A stretch of 64,000 nucleotides of DNA from Mangrovimonas cancribranchiae (lineage in GTDB: Bacteria > Bacteroidota > Bacteroidia > Flavobacteriales > Flavobacteriaceae). The notes beneath the pieces are model-generated. The model saw only the letters and a list, made by a program, of their open reading frames with translations, searched no databases and had not been told where the DNA came from. Where the stretch lies: NCBI RefSeq assembly GCF_037126245.1, contig NZ_CP136925.1, positions 62,001-126,000 of the forward strand, in the 5' to 3' direction. Shown piece by piece: positions 8,315-16,612 of the stretch (its first letter is position 1; every line of letters starts with the position of its first letter). A program made the translations under genes and the position numbers.

Positions 8315-9091
8315 TTATTGTGTAATCTCTCCTAATGTGAATGCAGAAGCAATGTTTTCTTGCATCATTTTTTGTGCCTCGTAATTAGGCATTAAAGGTG
8401 TGTTGTAAATATTTAAATCCCATAAATTAGGGTTTTTGAATAGTTCGGCAAGATTAAATTGAATTTCAATTGTTGTGGTTTCCGAAATAGGTATTTCTGT
8501 TGGAAACTCAAAAGCAACAAAGTTTTGTTCAAAATTGTCTTCGCTAACCATAGCGGTACCATTATGATAATTAAAAGGCATTGGCGTTGTAGTATTAACG
8601 TTGTATTGCCCGTCAAATTGTAAAAAATGATAACCACCGCCTAACATTTCTGGCCAATTCCAAGATGCCGAATTTAAATCGGTATAGGCGCCATCAATAT
8701 TATCTGCTTCGTTAAATCCGTAAACAAATTTTAAGGTGTAGCTTCCTGGTGTAACAGCACTTGTGGGGATAAAATTATATGTTTCAGCATCGGATAAATC
8801 GATGAGTTGATAGCCTTGTAATGGTGTTGTATTACCGTTTTCGTCTAATAGCTCAAAATGAGAAAGCAAATATCTAAGTCGTGTAATAGTTAGTACTTCG
8901 CCATTAGCATTGGTGTATTGCGTGTTTTCAATATCGGAAGAAGTAATTGCTGTGCCATCCCAATTTTGCGTAAAGGTAAATGTGGGAGTAACATTAATGT
9001 TGTTGCTGCCTAGTTTGTCGTCATTGTCTTCACTACAAGAGAAAGTAAGCATCCCTAAAAAGAGTATGTAAGCTATTTTTTTCATTTTCAA
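8315..9091 (-). CDS. MbnP-like copper-binding lipoprotein
   Basis: A 258-aa lipoprotein (lipobox TFSC, Cys19) of the MbnP-like family. The features supporting this are an N-terminal strand pair, the block ITRLRYLLSHFEL, the central SYTLKFVYGFN, and SASWNWPEMLGGGYHF containing W144 and W146. MbnP proteins bind copper, and their partner MbnH, a dihaem MauG relative, oxidises a tryptophan to kynurenine in the characterised system. The MauG-like gene lies directly downstream, matching this arrangement. The residues after the lipid cysteine (SEDNDD) are acidic, as in flavobacterial surface-export signals. Which Trp is modified, if any, cannot be read from the sequence. Confidence 0.75.
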   Translation of the reverse strand: MKMKKIAYILFLGMLTFSCSEDNDDKLGSNNINVTPTFTFTQNWDGTAITSSDIENTQYTNANGEVLTITRLRYLLSHFELLDENGNTTPLQGYQLIDLSDAETYNFIPTSAVTPGSYTLKFVYGFNEADNIDGAYTDLNSASWNWPEMLGGGYHFLQFDGQYNVNTTTPMPFNYHNGTAMVSEDNFEQNFVAFEFPTEIPISETTTIEIQFNLAELFKNPNLWDLNIYNTPLMPNYEAQKMMQENIASAFTLGEITQ

Positions 9092-9092
9092 G

Positions 9093-10439
9093 TTATTTTA
9101 AAACTGTTATTAAAAGGTCGGTAAATCCTTTGTTTTCAATGATGTCAAAATCTAAACTGTTAGATTCGCCAACTGCTATAATGTTACCGTTATTAATTTG
9201 AACGGCATCGTAAAAAAAGTCTATTTGTGAGCCACCAACAGTTTTTTGCCATAATAAGTTGCCTTTGTTGTTCACCTCGAAAACCCAAGCATCGTTTTGC
9301 CCGTTGTTATTTGTTAGGTTACCATCTATACTTCTAGAGCTACCAGATATGACAAAGTTATTGTTTTGAGTTTTAGAAATAGAGCGTCCAACATCGAAAC
9401 CACTTCCACCAAACGACTTTTGCCATAACAACTCGCCTTCGGGAGTTATTTTTATTAGCCATAAATCGGCTAAGCCATAGTTTGTGCTTACATTCTCATT
9501 GTCACTTCTGGTATCTCCAACAATTAAGTAATTACCGTCGTTTGATTTGGTGATGGCTCGTGCTTCGTCTATTTCGGTGCCACCAAAGTTTTTCTCCCAA
9601 ACAATCTCTCCTGTGTTAGAGGTTCTAACGACCCAAAAATCGTAAGTCCCAATATTATTGGATATGTCTACATCGTCACTATCCGATGAGCCAACTATTA
9701 TAAAGCCGCCATCGTTTGTTTCGGTTGCGCCATAAGGTGTATCAGTAAAAAAACCACCATAATAACGGCTCCATTCTATGCTGCCAGAAGTGTCTAGTTT
9801 TAATGCCCAATAATCGCCACCAGCATGTCTGGCATTTGCTCTAGAGTTGCCTTCGCCGTTAGAAGCCGTAACATCTAACACACCAGAAATAAGAAAGCCA
9901 TTATCTGAGGTTGGAATAACAGTATATCCAGTATCTATTCCTGCATAACCAAAAGATTGTTGCCATAGTAAATTCCCGTTAGAAGATAACTTTGCTAGCC
10001 AATAATCTTTTAATCCATGGTTGTTGGTAACATCTTGATCGTTACTATCACTAAATCCTAAAACGGCTAGAGACCCATCTGGGGTTTCAATAATTGAATT
10101 TCCTCTGTCATTTCCAGAACCGCCATAGGTTTTGCTCCAAAGCAAGGTGTTTTCGCTATCAAATTTTAATACCCAAAAATCAAAACTTTCATTGTTTTTG
10201 CCCGATATGTCGCCATCCATACTTTGTGTGTAACCTAGAATAGCATAACCACCGTCTTGCGTATTTGTAACGGCTGTTGCAACATCGTTTAAACTACCAC
10301 CAAAAGTATTTATACTTACAATATCTCTTGTTATAATATTTAGTGGATTAGAGTCGTCACTTTTAGAGCAATTGTACATACAAAAAGTGGCGCATAAAAG
10401 TAGTATTATTAATGTTGTATGTTTTGTTTTTTTAAACAT
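9093..10439 (-). CDS. surface lipoprotein with about seven GG...DGG...W repeats
   Basis: A 448-aa lipoprotein starting at the ATG at 10439 (MFKKTKHTTL), chosen because it precedes a good signal peptide with lipobox MYNC (Cys24); an upstream in-frame ATG would add 13 non-signal residues and overlap the previous gene. The tether SKSDDS matches the acidic lipoprotein export pattern of flavobacteria. The mature protein is made of about seven repeats of some 50-60 residues with the pattern FGGS..D.A...T.DGGY...G.S.S.......D.W..K.D..G...W, a beta-propeller-like array. It lies one base after the LVIVD lipoprotein gene and one base before the MbnP-like gene. Function is unknown; propellers of this sort commonly mediate binding. 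Confidence 0.7.
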   Translation of the reverse strand: MFKKTKHTTLIILLLCATFCMYNCSKSDDSNPLNIITRDIVSINTFGGSLNDVATAVTNTQDGGYAILGYTQSMDGDISGKNNESFDFWVLKFDSENTLLWSKTYGGSGNDRGNSIIETPDGSLAVLGFSDSNDQDVTNNHGLKDYWLAKLSSNGNLLWQQSFGYAGIDTGYTVIPTSDNGFLISGVLDVTASNGEGNSRANARHAGGDYWALKLDTSGSIEWSRYYGGFFTDTPYGATETNDGGFIIVGSSDSDDVDISNNIGTYDFWVVRTSNTGEIVWEKNFGGTEIDEARAITKSNDGNYLIVGDTRSDNENVSTNYGLADLWLIKITPEGELLWQKSFGGSGFDVGRSISKTQNNNFVISGSSRSIDGNLTNNNGQNDAWVFEVNNKGNLLWQKTVGGSQIDFFYDAVQINNGNIIAVGESNSLDFDIIENKGFTDLLITVLK

Positions 10440-10440
10440 T

Positions 10441-11790
10441 TTAATTCTGTCTTCTAATAATAAACAGTCCTCTATCAATATCGCTTACAATAATATTACC
10501 ACTAGAAAAATATGGGTAAACACTCCAAGCACCTTGAAAATTAGCTGAATTACTTTCAGGGTAAGTGTCGAAATATCCAGATTCGGTCATGGAGCCTGAG
10601 TCAAGGTTGGAAGTATTAATAAATCGAACACCAGCACTATAATTTGCTAGGAAAAAGGTGTTGTTTTTTACATAGCCATTATGATCTATTGCAGGTGTTG
10701 GTCCTAAATAATCTAAATGAAAAGAAGGATTGTCTAAATCTGAAAAATTAAAAACTAAGGTTCTTGTATTGTTGCCGTAATATTGCTCGTCTAACTCATC
10801 ACCTAAAATAAAGTATTCCATATTTTCGGTAAACCATCCTTGGTGTACATAGCCAATATTATTGTAGGCGATGGTTGAAATGATTGTAGGGTTGCTTTTA
10901 TCGCTAACATTGGCAATAACTATTTCGTCTTCATTACTTCCAATTAAAATCTCTTGTCCTAAGTAATCATTGTCAGGGCCATTGTAGGTAATAACTTGTG
11001 CGTCGTGAGCATAATCATGTAACCCACCTTCGCTAATTGGTGATAGTGGATTTTGAATATTGATGAAAAGTGGCCCACCGGCATACGTACCACTTCTTGA
11101 GGTTCCAACAATGTATGCGTAACCAGAATCTTCGTTAATTACAATGTTGTGTGCGCTACCAAAATCGGTAAAATGTGTATCGGCTGTAAAGTCTTGGGCT
11201 TGTGTTATGTTTCTTAATCTTGTAAGATCGAAAACTTGCATACCGTGTCCCGTGGCTTCACTTACAATAAAAGCATGGTTGTTATACACTTTAACATCGC
11301 GCCAAATATTACCATTATTCCCTGGATTGGCACTGGCTAGTTTTCCTATAAGTTGTGGTTGTGTTGGATTAGAAATATCCACAAAAGCAGTCCCTTGAGT
11401 TGAACATATTAGTCCATATTCTTTGCCTGTAATAGGGTCTGTCCATCCCCAACAATCATTGCCTTCTGCATTAGGTTCGGCTAGTTCATCTAAAGACATG
11501 TAGCCAATAAGATCGTAGCCTTCGCAAGGGTAAATATCTGCCATCCCATCAATACATTCTGCAAGTGGTTGCGGTGTGTTGCTCTCGCATGCATCGCCAA
11601 TGCCATTTCCGTTGGTATCTGCTTGATTTGCATTGGCTATTTGTGGGCAATTATCTTCACTATCTGGAACACCATCGTTATCTGTATCAATTACGGCAAT
11701 TTCAGCCACAGGTTCGTTATCACAAGATAAAATAACACTAAAACTAAGTGTTATTAATAGCGTTTTTATGATGCTTTTTTTTGTAATCAT
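10441..11790 (-). CDS. choice-of-anchor B lipoprotein with thrombospondin type 3 repeat
   Basis: A 449-aa lipoprotein (lipobox ILSC, Cys23). Residues about 35-70 contain DTDNDGVPDSEDNCP and DTNGNGIGDACE, calcium-binding thrombospondin type 3 motifs. The rest is an LVIVD-repeat propeller: DVKVYNNHAFIVSE, GMQVFDLTRLRN, SAHNIVINEDSGYAYIVGT and HQGWFTENMEYFILGDE identify the choice-of-anchor B family. It is a close paralogue of the next gene upstream but is lipid-anchored instead of carrying a T9SS tail, which fits the family name (same domain, different anchors). Five bases separate the two genes. Confidence 0.85.
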   Translation of the reverse strand: MITKKSIIKTLLITLSFSVILSCDNEPVAEIAVIDTDNDGVPDSEDNCPQIANANQADTNGNGIGDACESNTPQPLAECIDGMADIYPCEGYDLIGYMSLDELAEPNAEGNDCWGWTDPITGKEYGLICSTQGTAFVDISNPTQPQLIGKLASANPGNNGNIWRDVKVYNNHAFIVSEATGHGMQVFDLTRLRNITQAQDFTADTHFTDFGSAHNIVINEDSGYAYIVGTSRSGTYAGGPLFINIQNPLSPISEGGLHDYAHDAQVITYNGPDNDYLGQEILIGSNEDEIVIANVSDKSNPTIISTIAYNNIGYVHQGWFTENMEYFILGDELDEQYYGNNTRTLVFNFSDLDNPSFHLDYLGPTPAIDHNGYVKNNTFFLANYSAGVRFINTSNLDSGSMTESGYFDTYPESNSANFQGAWSVYPYFSSGNIIVSDIDRGLFIIRRQN

Positions 11791-11794
11791 AAGA

Positions 11795-13243
11795 TTATTT
11801 GATAATTAGTTTTTTTATGGTGGTGTTATTTACTTTAACTAAATACAAGCCTGTTGTAAATTTTTTTGTGGGTAAAACGAAAGACTTAAGGTTAATATTG
11901 TTTGAGCTAAAGACAACTTTACCTAGAGTATTATAAACTTCAAGAGATTGAATTAAACCTTTTTTAGTGCTTATTTTGGTTTGATTTATTGCTGGGTTTG
12001 GGAACAATGTGAATGTTTCTTTAGTTTCGAAAGTATTAGTGTTTAACGTACCGCTTTTTCTAACAACAAATAATCCTCTTTCAATATCGCTAATAATAAT
12101 ATTTCCACTTGAAAAATAAGGGTAAACACTCCATGCGCCATTAAACGCCGTGCCGTTACTTTCAGGATGTGTGTCGAAATAACCAATTTCTTCCATAGCA
12201 TCTGTTGTAGCTGCTATATTTGTAATATCTAAAACACGTAATCCAGCTCTGTAATTTGCTATAAAAAATTTATCACCCAAAACGTATCCGTTATGATCAA
12301 TCGCAGGTGTAGAACCATAGTAGGTAGATGAAAGAGTGGGGTTGTCTAAATCGTTAAAATCAAAAACTAGTGTTCTAGTGTTAAAGCCATAACCTTGTTC
12401 GTCTGTTTCATCACCTAATATAAAGTATCTTTGATCATCGGTAAACCAACCTTGGTGGGTGTACCCCGTTTGTGAGTAAGTGATTTCAGCAAGTTTTACT
12501 ACATTGTTTTTATCGGTAACATCTAGTATTAAAACTTCAGATTCATTGCTGCCGATATAAATTTCTTTTCCTACATGTTCGGTATCCGGGCCGTTATATG
12601 TGACTACTTGTGCGTCGTGAGAATAACCGTCATTGGCATAGCCGCCAGCGTTAGTGGGGTTTGTAGGGTTAGAAATATCAATAAATGCAGGGCCGCCAGC
12701 ATAAGGACCGCTTCTACTTGTTCCAACAATATAGGCATATCCAGTATCTTCGTTGATAACAATATTGTGTGCGCTTCCAAATTCTGTATAATGTGCATCA
12801 GTAGTAAATGTTACAGGTGGAGAGGTTACGTTTCTAAGCCTTGTTAAATCGAAAACTTGCATACCGTGGTTGCCAACAAGGTCGGCTACAATAAACGCAT
12901 GATTATTATACACTTTTACATCGCGCCAATAACTCGTTCCTGCTGCAGTATCTAAACGCCCAAGGAAAGTAGGGTTTATAGGATTTGAAATATCTACAAA
13001 AGCTGTGCTGTTTGTCATGGCTATAATGGCGTATTCTTTTCCGTTTGTGGGATCTGTCCAGCCCCAAACATCACTACCTTCTGGGTTACCTTGCGTGTTT
13101 GCTAGAACAGATACTGGTATGTTGGAAAGTAAATCGTAATCATTACACGGATATGCTCCTGCAAAACCATTATCGCAAGGTGTTTGCGAAAAAAGAAGGG
13201 TTGTTATAAAAAGAGTGTAGATTAAGGGTAAAGTTTTTTTCAC
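11795..13243 (-). CDS. choice-of-anchor B protein with T9SS type A sorting domain
   Basis: A 482-aa secreted paralogue of the downstream lipoprotein. It has a signal peptide (LFITTLLFSQTPC), the same LVIVD-repeat propeller (DVKVYNNHAFIVAD, SAHNIVINEDTGYAYIVGTS, HQGWFTDDQRYFILGDE), and a C-terminal type A T9SS sorting domain from about residue 408 (FTLFPNPAINQ ... GLYLVKVNN ... KKLIIK). It should cross the outer membrane by T9SS and be attached to the surface. It is the first gene of the five-gene MbnP/MauG operon, with a -7 box 32 bases upstream. Molecular function of the propeller is not established; binding of other surface proteins is a reasonable guess. Confidence 0.88.
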   Translation of the reverse strand: MKKTLPLIYTLFITTLLFSQTPCDNGFAGAYPCNDYDLLSNIPVSVLANTQGNPEGSDVWGWTDPTNGKEYAIIAMTNSTAFVDISNPINPTFLGRLDTAAGTSYWRDVKVYNNHAFIVADLVGNHGMQVFDLTRLRNVTSPPVTFTTDAHYTEFGSAHNIVINEDTGYAYIVGTSRSGPYAGGPAFIDISNPTNPTNAGGYANDGYSHDAQVVTYNGPDTEHVGKEIYIGSNESEVLILDVTDKNNVVKLAEITYSQTGYTHQGWFTDDQRYFILGDETDEQGYGFNTRTLVFDFNDLDNPTLSSTYYGSTPAIDHNGYVLGDKFFIANYRAGLRVLDITNIAATTDAMEEIGYFDTHPESNGTAFNGAWSVYPYFSSGNIIISDIERGLFVVRKSGTLNTNTFETKETFTLFPNPAINQTKISTKKGLIQSLEVYNTLGKVVFSSNNINLKSFVLPTKKFTTGLYLVKVNNTTIKKLIIK

Positions 13244-13274
13244 GTTTTTTTGTTAAAAGATTAAAAATGATGAA

Positions 13275-13282
13275 CAAAATTA
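13275..13282 (-). promoter_or_regulatory. -7 box (TAATTTTG) of the MbnP/MauG operon
   Basis: TAATTTTG on the minus strand fits TAnnTTTG and lies 32 bases before the first gene. No metal-responsive operator was recognised in the divergent region 13244-13377. Confidence 0.4.
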
Positions 13283-13365
13283 CGTGAAAATGGGGTAATT
13301 GTATGTTTTTTAACCGTTAAAATTAAAGATTTTATGAGTTTTAAGGCTATTTCATCGAAAGCGAT

Positions 13366-13373
13366 TATTTTTG
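13366..13373 (+). promoter_or_regulatory. -7 box (TATTTTTG) four bases before thiL
   Basis: TATTTTTG fits TAnnTTTG. The ATG of thiL begins five bases downstream, so the transcript would be leaderless. No riboswitch can precede the coding region in that case. Confidence 0.4.
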
Positions 13374-13377
13374 CATT

Positions 13378-14424
13378 ATGATTGAAGATAAAAACCAAGA
13401 AAGAACACCGCTTTCGGAATTAGGCGAATTTGGTCTTATAGACCACCTAACAAAGCACTTTAAAATATCTAAAGAATCCACGGTAAAAGGCATTGGTGAC
13501 GATGCTGCTGTTTTAGATTTTTCTGATAAAAAAGTAGTTGTAACCACAGATATGCTTGTTGAGCAAGTGCATTTCGATTTAAGTTATATGCCATTAAAGC
13601 ATCTTGGTTACAAATCTGTTATGGTTAATTTATCTGATGTTTATGCTATGAATGCTAAGGCGACACAAATTACAGTTTCTATAGCAGTTTCTAACCGTTT
13701 TCCTTTAGAGGCATTGGAAGAATTGTATTCTGGAATTCAAACTGCCGCTGAGGTTTATGGTGTTGATCTGATTGGTGGCGATACAACATCATCTACATCG
13801 GGGTTAATCATATCAATTACAGCTTTAGGTGAAGTTGGTAATGAGACTGTTGTTTATAGAAATGGTGCTAAGCCAAACGATTTATTAGTTGTTACTGGAG
13901 ATTTGGGTGGCGCTTATATGGGGTTACAAGTGTTAGAAAGAGAAAAAGAAGTGTTTAAAGTTAATCCGCAAAATCAACCAGATTTAGAACCATATACTTA
14001 CATTGTTGAACGACAACTTAAACCAGAAGCTAGGAAAGATATTGTTGCTTTATTGAAGGAATTAGAAGTTAAACCCACGTCTATGATTGATATTAGCGAT
14101 GGTTTGTCATCGGAGATTATTCATTTATGTAAACAAAGCGATGTTGGTATCGAGTTATACGAAAATAAAATCCCATTAGATCCACAAGTTATTTCTACCT
14201 GTGAAGAGTTTGATATAGATAGCACAACAGTTGCTTTAAATGGAGGTGAAGATTACGAATTGTTGTTTACAATAAGTCAGGAAGATTTCCCTAAAATTAA
14301 AGGTAATCCTAATTTAACGGTTATTGGTTTTGTAAAGGATAAGAGTCAAGGCATGCATTTAATTACACGTGCAGAGCAAGCTATTCCATTAAAAGCACAA
14401 GGATGGAATTCTTTAGAGCATTAA
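13378..14424 (+). CDS. thiL: thiamine-monophosphate kinase
   Basis: A 348-aa ThiL of the PurM/ThiL (AIRS-type) fold, which phosphorylates thiamine monophosphate to the cofactor thiamine diphosphate. The family motifs are clear: VKGIGDDAAVLDF with the metal-binding aspartates, MVNLSDVYAMNA, DLIGGDTTSS, and the C-terminal block MIDISDGLSSEI and NGGEDYELLF. Length is normal for Bacteroidota. No other thiamine genes are adjacent. The stop overlaps the 3' end of a convergent small gene by four bases. Confidence 0.94.
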   Translation: MIEDKNQERTPLSELGEFGLIDHLTKHFKISKESTVKGIGDDAAVLDFSDKKVVVTTDMLVEQVHFDLSYMPLKHLGYKSVMVNLSDVYAMNAKATQITVSIAVSNRFPLEALEELYSGIQTAAEVYGVDLIGGDTTSSTSGLIISITALGEVGNETVVYRNGAKPNDLLVVTGDLGGAYMGLQVLEREKEVFKVNPQNQPDLEPYTYIVERQLKPEARKDIVALLKELEVKPTSMIDISDGLSSEIIHLCKQSDVGIELYENKIPLDPQVISTCEEFDIDSTTVALNGGEDYELLFTISQEDFPKIKGNPNLTVIGFVKDKSQGMHLITRAEQAIPLKAQGWNSLEH

Positions 14425-14672
14425 GAATAGCAAGTTTCTTGCCTTCTTTTAGTACGAGTTTTATACAAGCGTTCTAAATCTTTATTTATTTCTTGGCGTT
14501 TTTTGGTAAGAGGGGTTAAATGCCCTCTGTCGCTTGTGGTAACTTGTTTGTTGCAGTGTATGCATCTGTATTCTTTTACCGATGCGGTAACATTCTTTTT
14601 TACTACAAATTTATGTTTGAATAATCTACAATAAAGATTTTTCAAGATGTCTGTTTTTTTTGTGTTTAACAA
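14421..14672 (-). CDS. small CxxC (DUF1660-like) protein, copy 1
   Basis: An 83-aa basic protein with the pattern LYCRLFKHKFVVKKNVT followed by EYRCIHCNKQVTTSDRGHLTPLT. The single CxxC plus upstream Cys and His suggests a small zinc ribbon, and the layout matches DUF1660-type proteins known from phages and Bacteroidota chromosomes. The C-terminal 25 residues are basic (KTRTKRRQE). A paralogue with the same layout lies 88 bases upstream on the same strand. Nucleic-acid binding is plausible but inferred from charge and the ribbon-like motif only. Confidence 0.6.
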   Translation of the reverse strand: MLNTKKTDILKNLYCRLFKHKFVVKKNVTASVKEYRCIHCNKQVTTSDRGHLTPLTKKRQEINKDLERLYKTRTKRRQETCYS

Positions 14673-14760
14673 TTTAATGATTAATAACCTCTAACATAAA
14701 AAAATAATTGAGGTGATAAAACCTTTAATGTTAAGATTTTATAAAATAGTGTGATTGCTG

Positions 14761-14994
14761 TTATTTTATACGTACCATCCTTCTTGTATAGATATCTTCA
14801 AGAATGGAATTTATTTCTTTAAATGTAGGTGTTAATTCGGTTAAGTTGCCATTACTATTGGTTGTTAGTTGTTTTTTGCAACACTTACAGGTGTATTCTT
14901 TAACATGTGATGTTACTTCTTTGCTAACAACATATTTGTGACCAATAATATCACAAATAATCTTAAAGGCATTTTGGTTAGTAGATTTTTTCAT
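14761..14994 (-). CDS. small CxxC (DUF1660-like) protein, copy 2
   Basis: A 77-aa paralogue of the neighbouring small gene. It shares ICDIIGHKYVVSKEVT, EYTCKCCKKQLTTNSNGNLTELT and a C-terminal helix ending RRMVRIK. The metal site is CKCC rather than CIHC, so spacing is kept but one residue differs. The two copies look like a tandem duplication that has diverged well. No phage genes are nearby. Function unknown; probably a zinc-binding protein. Confidence 0.6.
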   Translation of the reverse strand: MKKSTNQNAFKIICDIIGHKYVVSKEVTSHVKEYTCKCCKKQLTTNSNGNLTELTPTFKEINSILEDIYTRRMVRIK

Positions 14995-15056
14995 AATGTA
15001 AAAGATTTGGGGATTCTAAACTTAGGAAAAAATCATTTGAAAGCAGTTTAAGTGTG

Positions 15057-15833
15057 TTATTTTTCGATGAAACACATAATTACGTAAGATAATTCCTTCG
15101 AATTTTCTATATGACTCATGTGTCCATCTGGGAACTCGTGTAATGAAATATCAGTTGGTTTAAACAGGGTTTTTATTTTTTCAGCATTTAAAACAGTGTC
15201 TTTCAGTCCAATAATTATCATTTTTTTGCATTTTGAGGTTTTAAAAAAAGAGGTTCTATTTGGTCTAATTTTCATACCTTCTAGTGCAGCAACTATTCCT
15301 TGGAGCGGTGTTTTTAAAGCTTCTTGCTTTACGTTTTCAATTTCAGAAGAAAGTCTTTCTCTATTGCTTATGGCAAATAAATTTGAAATTGCCATACTAA
15401 TAAATGCTTTATGGTTTTGTTTTACAGCTTTTATAGCACGATCCCTATTAGCTTGCTTATCTTTGCTGTCGGCTTCCGATGTTGAGTTTAACAAACAAAC
15501 ACTTAATGCCTTTTTTGGGAACTTCTCTAACAATGCTAAAGTAACGTAGCCACCCATAGAGTGCCCAATAAAATGAGCGTTTTGAATGTTTAATTCATTC
15601 AAAACCGTATTTACGGCATCAGCCATATCTTCCATGGTATGAATATATCCTAAGCAATCTGTTTTACCGTGTCCTAGTAAATCAATAGTTATAACGTGGT
15701 ATTTGTTTTTAAGCGTATTTGCTAAATTATCCCACATAGTTAGGTTTTCTAAAAACCCATGAAGTAGCACTACGGCTTCTCCGGTACCTATATGATTATA
15801 ATGAATGCTAATGTTTTTATGTTGAGTAATCAT
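15057..15833 (-). CDS. alpha/beta hydrolase
   Basis: A 258-aa alpha/beta-fold hydrolase without signal peptide. The oxyanion-hole motif HGFLENLTMWD is at about 25-35, the nucleophile elbow GHSMGG holds Ser92, Asp in IIGLKDTVLN and His in DGHMSHIEN complete the likely triad. Similar proteins act as esterases, C-C hydrolases or MenH-like enzymes; nothing here fixes the substrate. It begins 16 bases after the stop of an uncharacterised gene, and the two probably form an operon driven from about 16.53 kb. Confidence 0.85.
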   Translation of the reverse strand: MITQHKNISIHYNHIGTGEAVVLLHGFLENLTMWDNLANTLKNKYHVITIDLLGHGKTDCLGYIHTMEDMADAVNTVLNELNIQNAHFIGHSMGGYVTLALLEKFPKKALSVCLLNSTSEADSKDKQANRDRAIKAVKQNHKAFISMAISNLFAISNRERLSSEIENVKQEALKTPLQGIVAALEGMKIRPNRTSFFKTSKCKKMIIIGLKDTVLNAEKIKTLFKPTDISLHEFPDGHMSHIENSKELSYVIMCFIEK

Positions 15834-15849
15834 AAGTGTTGTGCTCTTT

Positions 15850-16506
15850 TTAACTTTTCAGTTTTTTGATAACAGAAAAAGCTTTATCTACTAAGTCGTC
15901 TTCAACCAAAACAGTAAATTCATTCGTGGTTGAGACCACTTCGTAAAGGGCAATACCTTCCCATGCTAAACGCTTAAATATTTGGTAGTATAATCCGGTA
16001 ACTTTAGAGTTGTTTTCTGGTAAGCTAATGCTTATTGCCGAAAGGTTTTCTTTAATACCTTTTTGTTTTTCATTTTTAAAATGCTCTAGAACATGTTGTT
16101 TTTCTGAGCTGGATACAATAATGTTGCTTTCTAAAATACCTCTTGTAAAGGCATAAAAAACATTAGCGTTTAAGTTTATATGTTCTAATATTTTTGAATG
16201 ACTCTCTATTAATGTGTTTGAGTTTTGAAACGTGAAATCACTTAAGTTAGACCTAACGGTAATATCACCTAAGTTTTTAATAATACGTTTTAGTCTGGGT
16301 GAGCTTCCTAAATCTTTTGGTGGGTTATAGCGGCGTAAAGCCATCATTATAGCGCCTGTTTTTACGGGTTTTCTTAACATGTCGCCAACAGGTTTTGATA
16401 ACTCCTCAGCTAATGCCGAATAGTTTATAATGTTCCGCGATAAAGCTTCTTCTAAAAATGGTTGAGCAACTAAAAGCTCTTCAACACATGCTGCAATAGT
16501 TTTCAT
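15850..16506 (-). CDS. uncharacterised protein divergent from aspartate kinase
   Basis: A 218-aa soluble protein I cannot name. The N-terminal 60 residues (AACVEELLVAQPFLEEALSRNIINYSALAEEL) look like a helical DNA- or protein-binding module, followed by a KPVGDMLRKPVKTGAIMMALRRY block. The C-terminal half (about 140-218) has an ACT-like alternation of strands and helices ending VLVEDDLVDKAFSVIKKL, similar to the regulatory ACT domains of amino-acid enzymes. It is transcribed divergently from aspartate kinase with about 106 bases between them. Regulation linked to amino-acid metabolism is suggested by position and the ACT-like tail only. Confidence 0.55.
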   Translation of the reverse strand: MKTIAACVEELLVAQPFLEEALSRNIINYSALAEELSKPVGDMLRKPVKTGAIMMALRRYNPPKDLGSSPRLKRIIKNLGDITVRSNLSDFTFQNSNTLIESHSKILEHINLNANVFYAFTRGILESNIIVSSSEKQHVLEHFKNEKQKGIKENLSAISISLPENNSKVTGLYYQIFKRLAWEGIALYEVVSTTNEFTVLVEDDLVDKAFSVIKKLKS

Positions 16507-16531
16507 ATTGTTAATTATTTAACTAAGTGTG

Positions 16532-16539
16532 CAAATTTA
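16532..16539 (-). promoter_or_regulatory. -7 box (TAAATTTG) of the ACT-like/hydrolase genes
   Basis: TAAATTTG on the minus strand fits TAnnTTTG, 26 bases upstream of the start at 16506. Confidence 0.4.
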
Positions 16540-16581
16540 GTTTAATTTTTTCAATTTTATTTTTAAAAAGCCGCTCTACGT

Positions 16582-16589
16582 TAGTTTTG
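16582..16589 (+). promoter_or_regulatory. -7 box (TAGTTTTG) of aspartate kinase
   Basis: TAGTTTTG fits TAnnTTTG and lies 23 bases before the ATG. It faces away from the -7 box at 16532-16539, making a compact divergent promoter pair. Confidence 0.4.
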
Positions 16590-16612
16590 TTCACATAAAT
16601 AAAAAATCTAAT

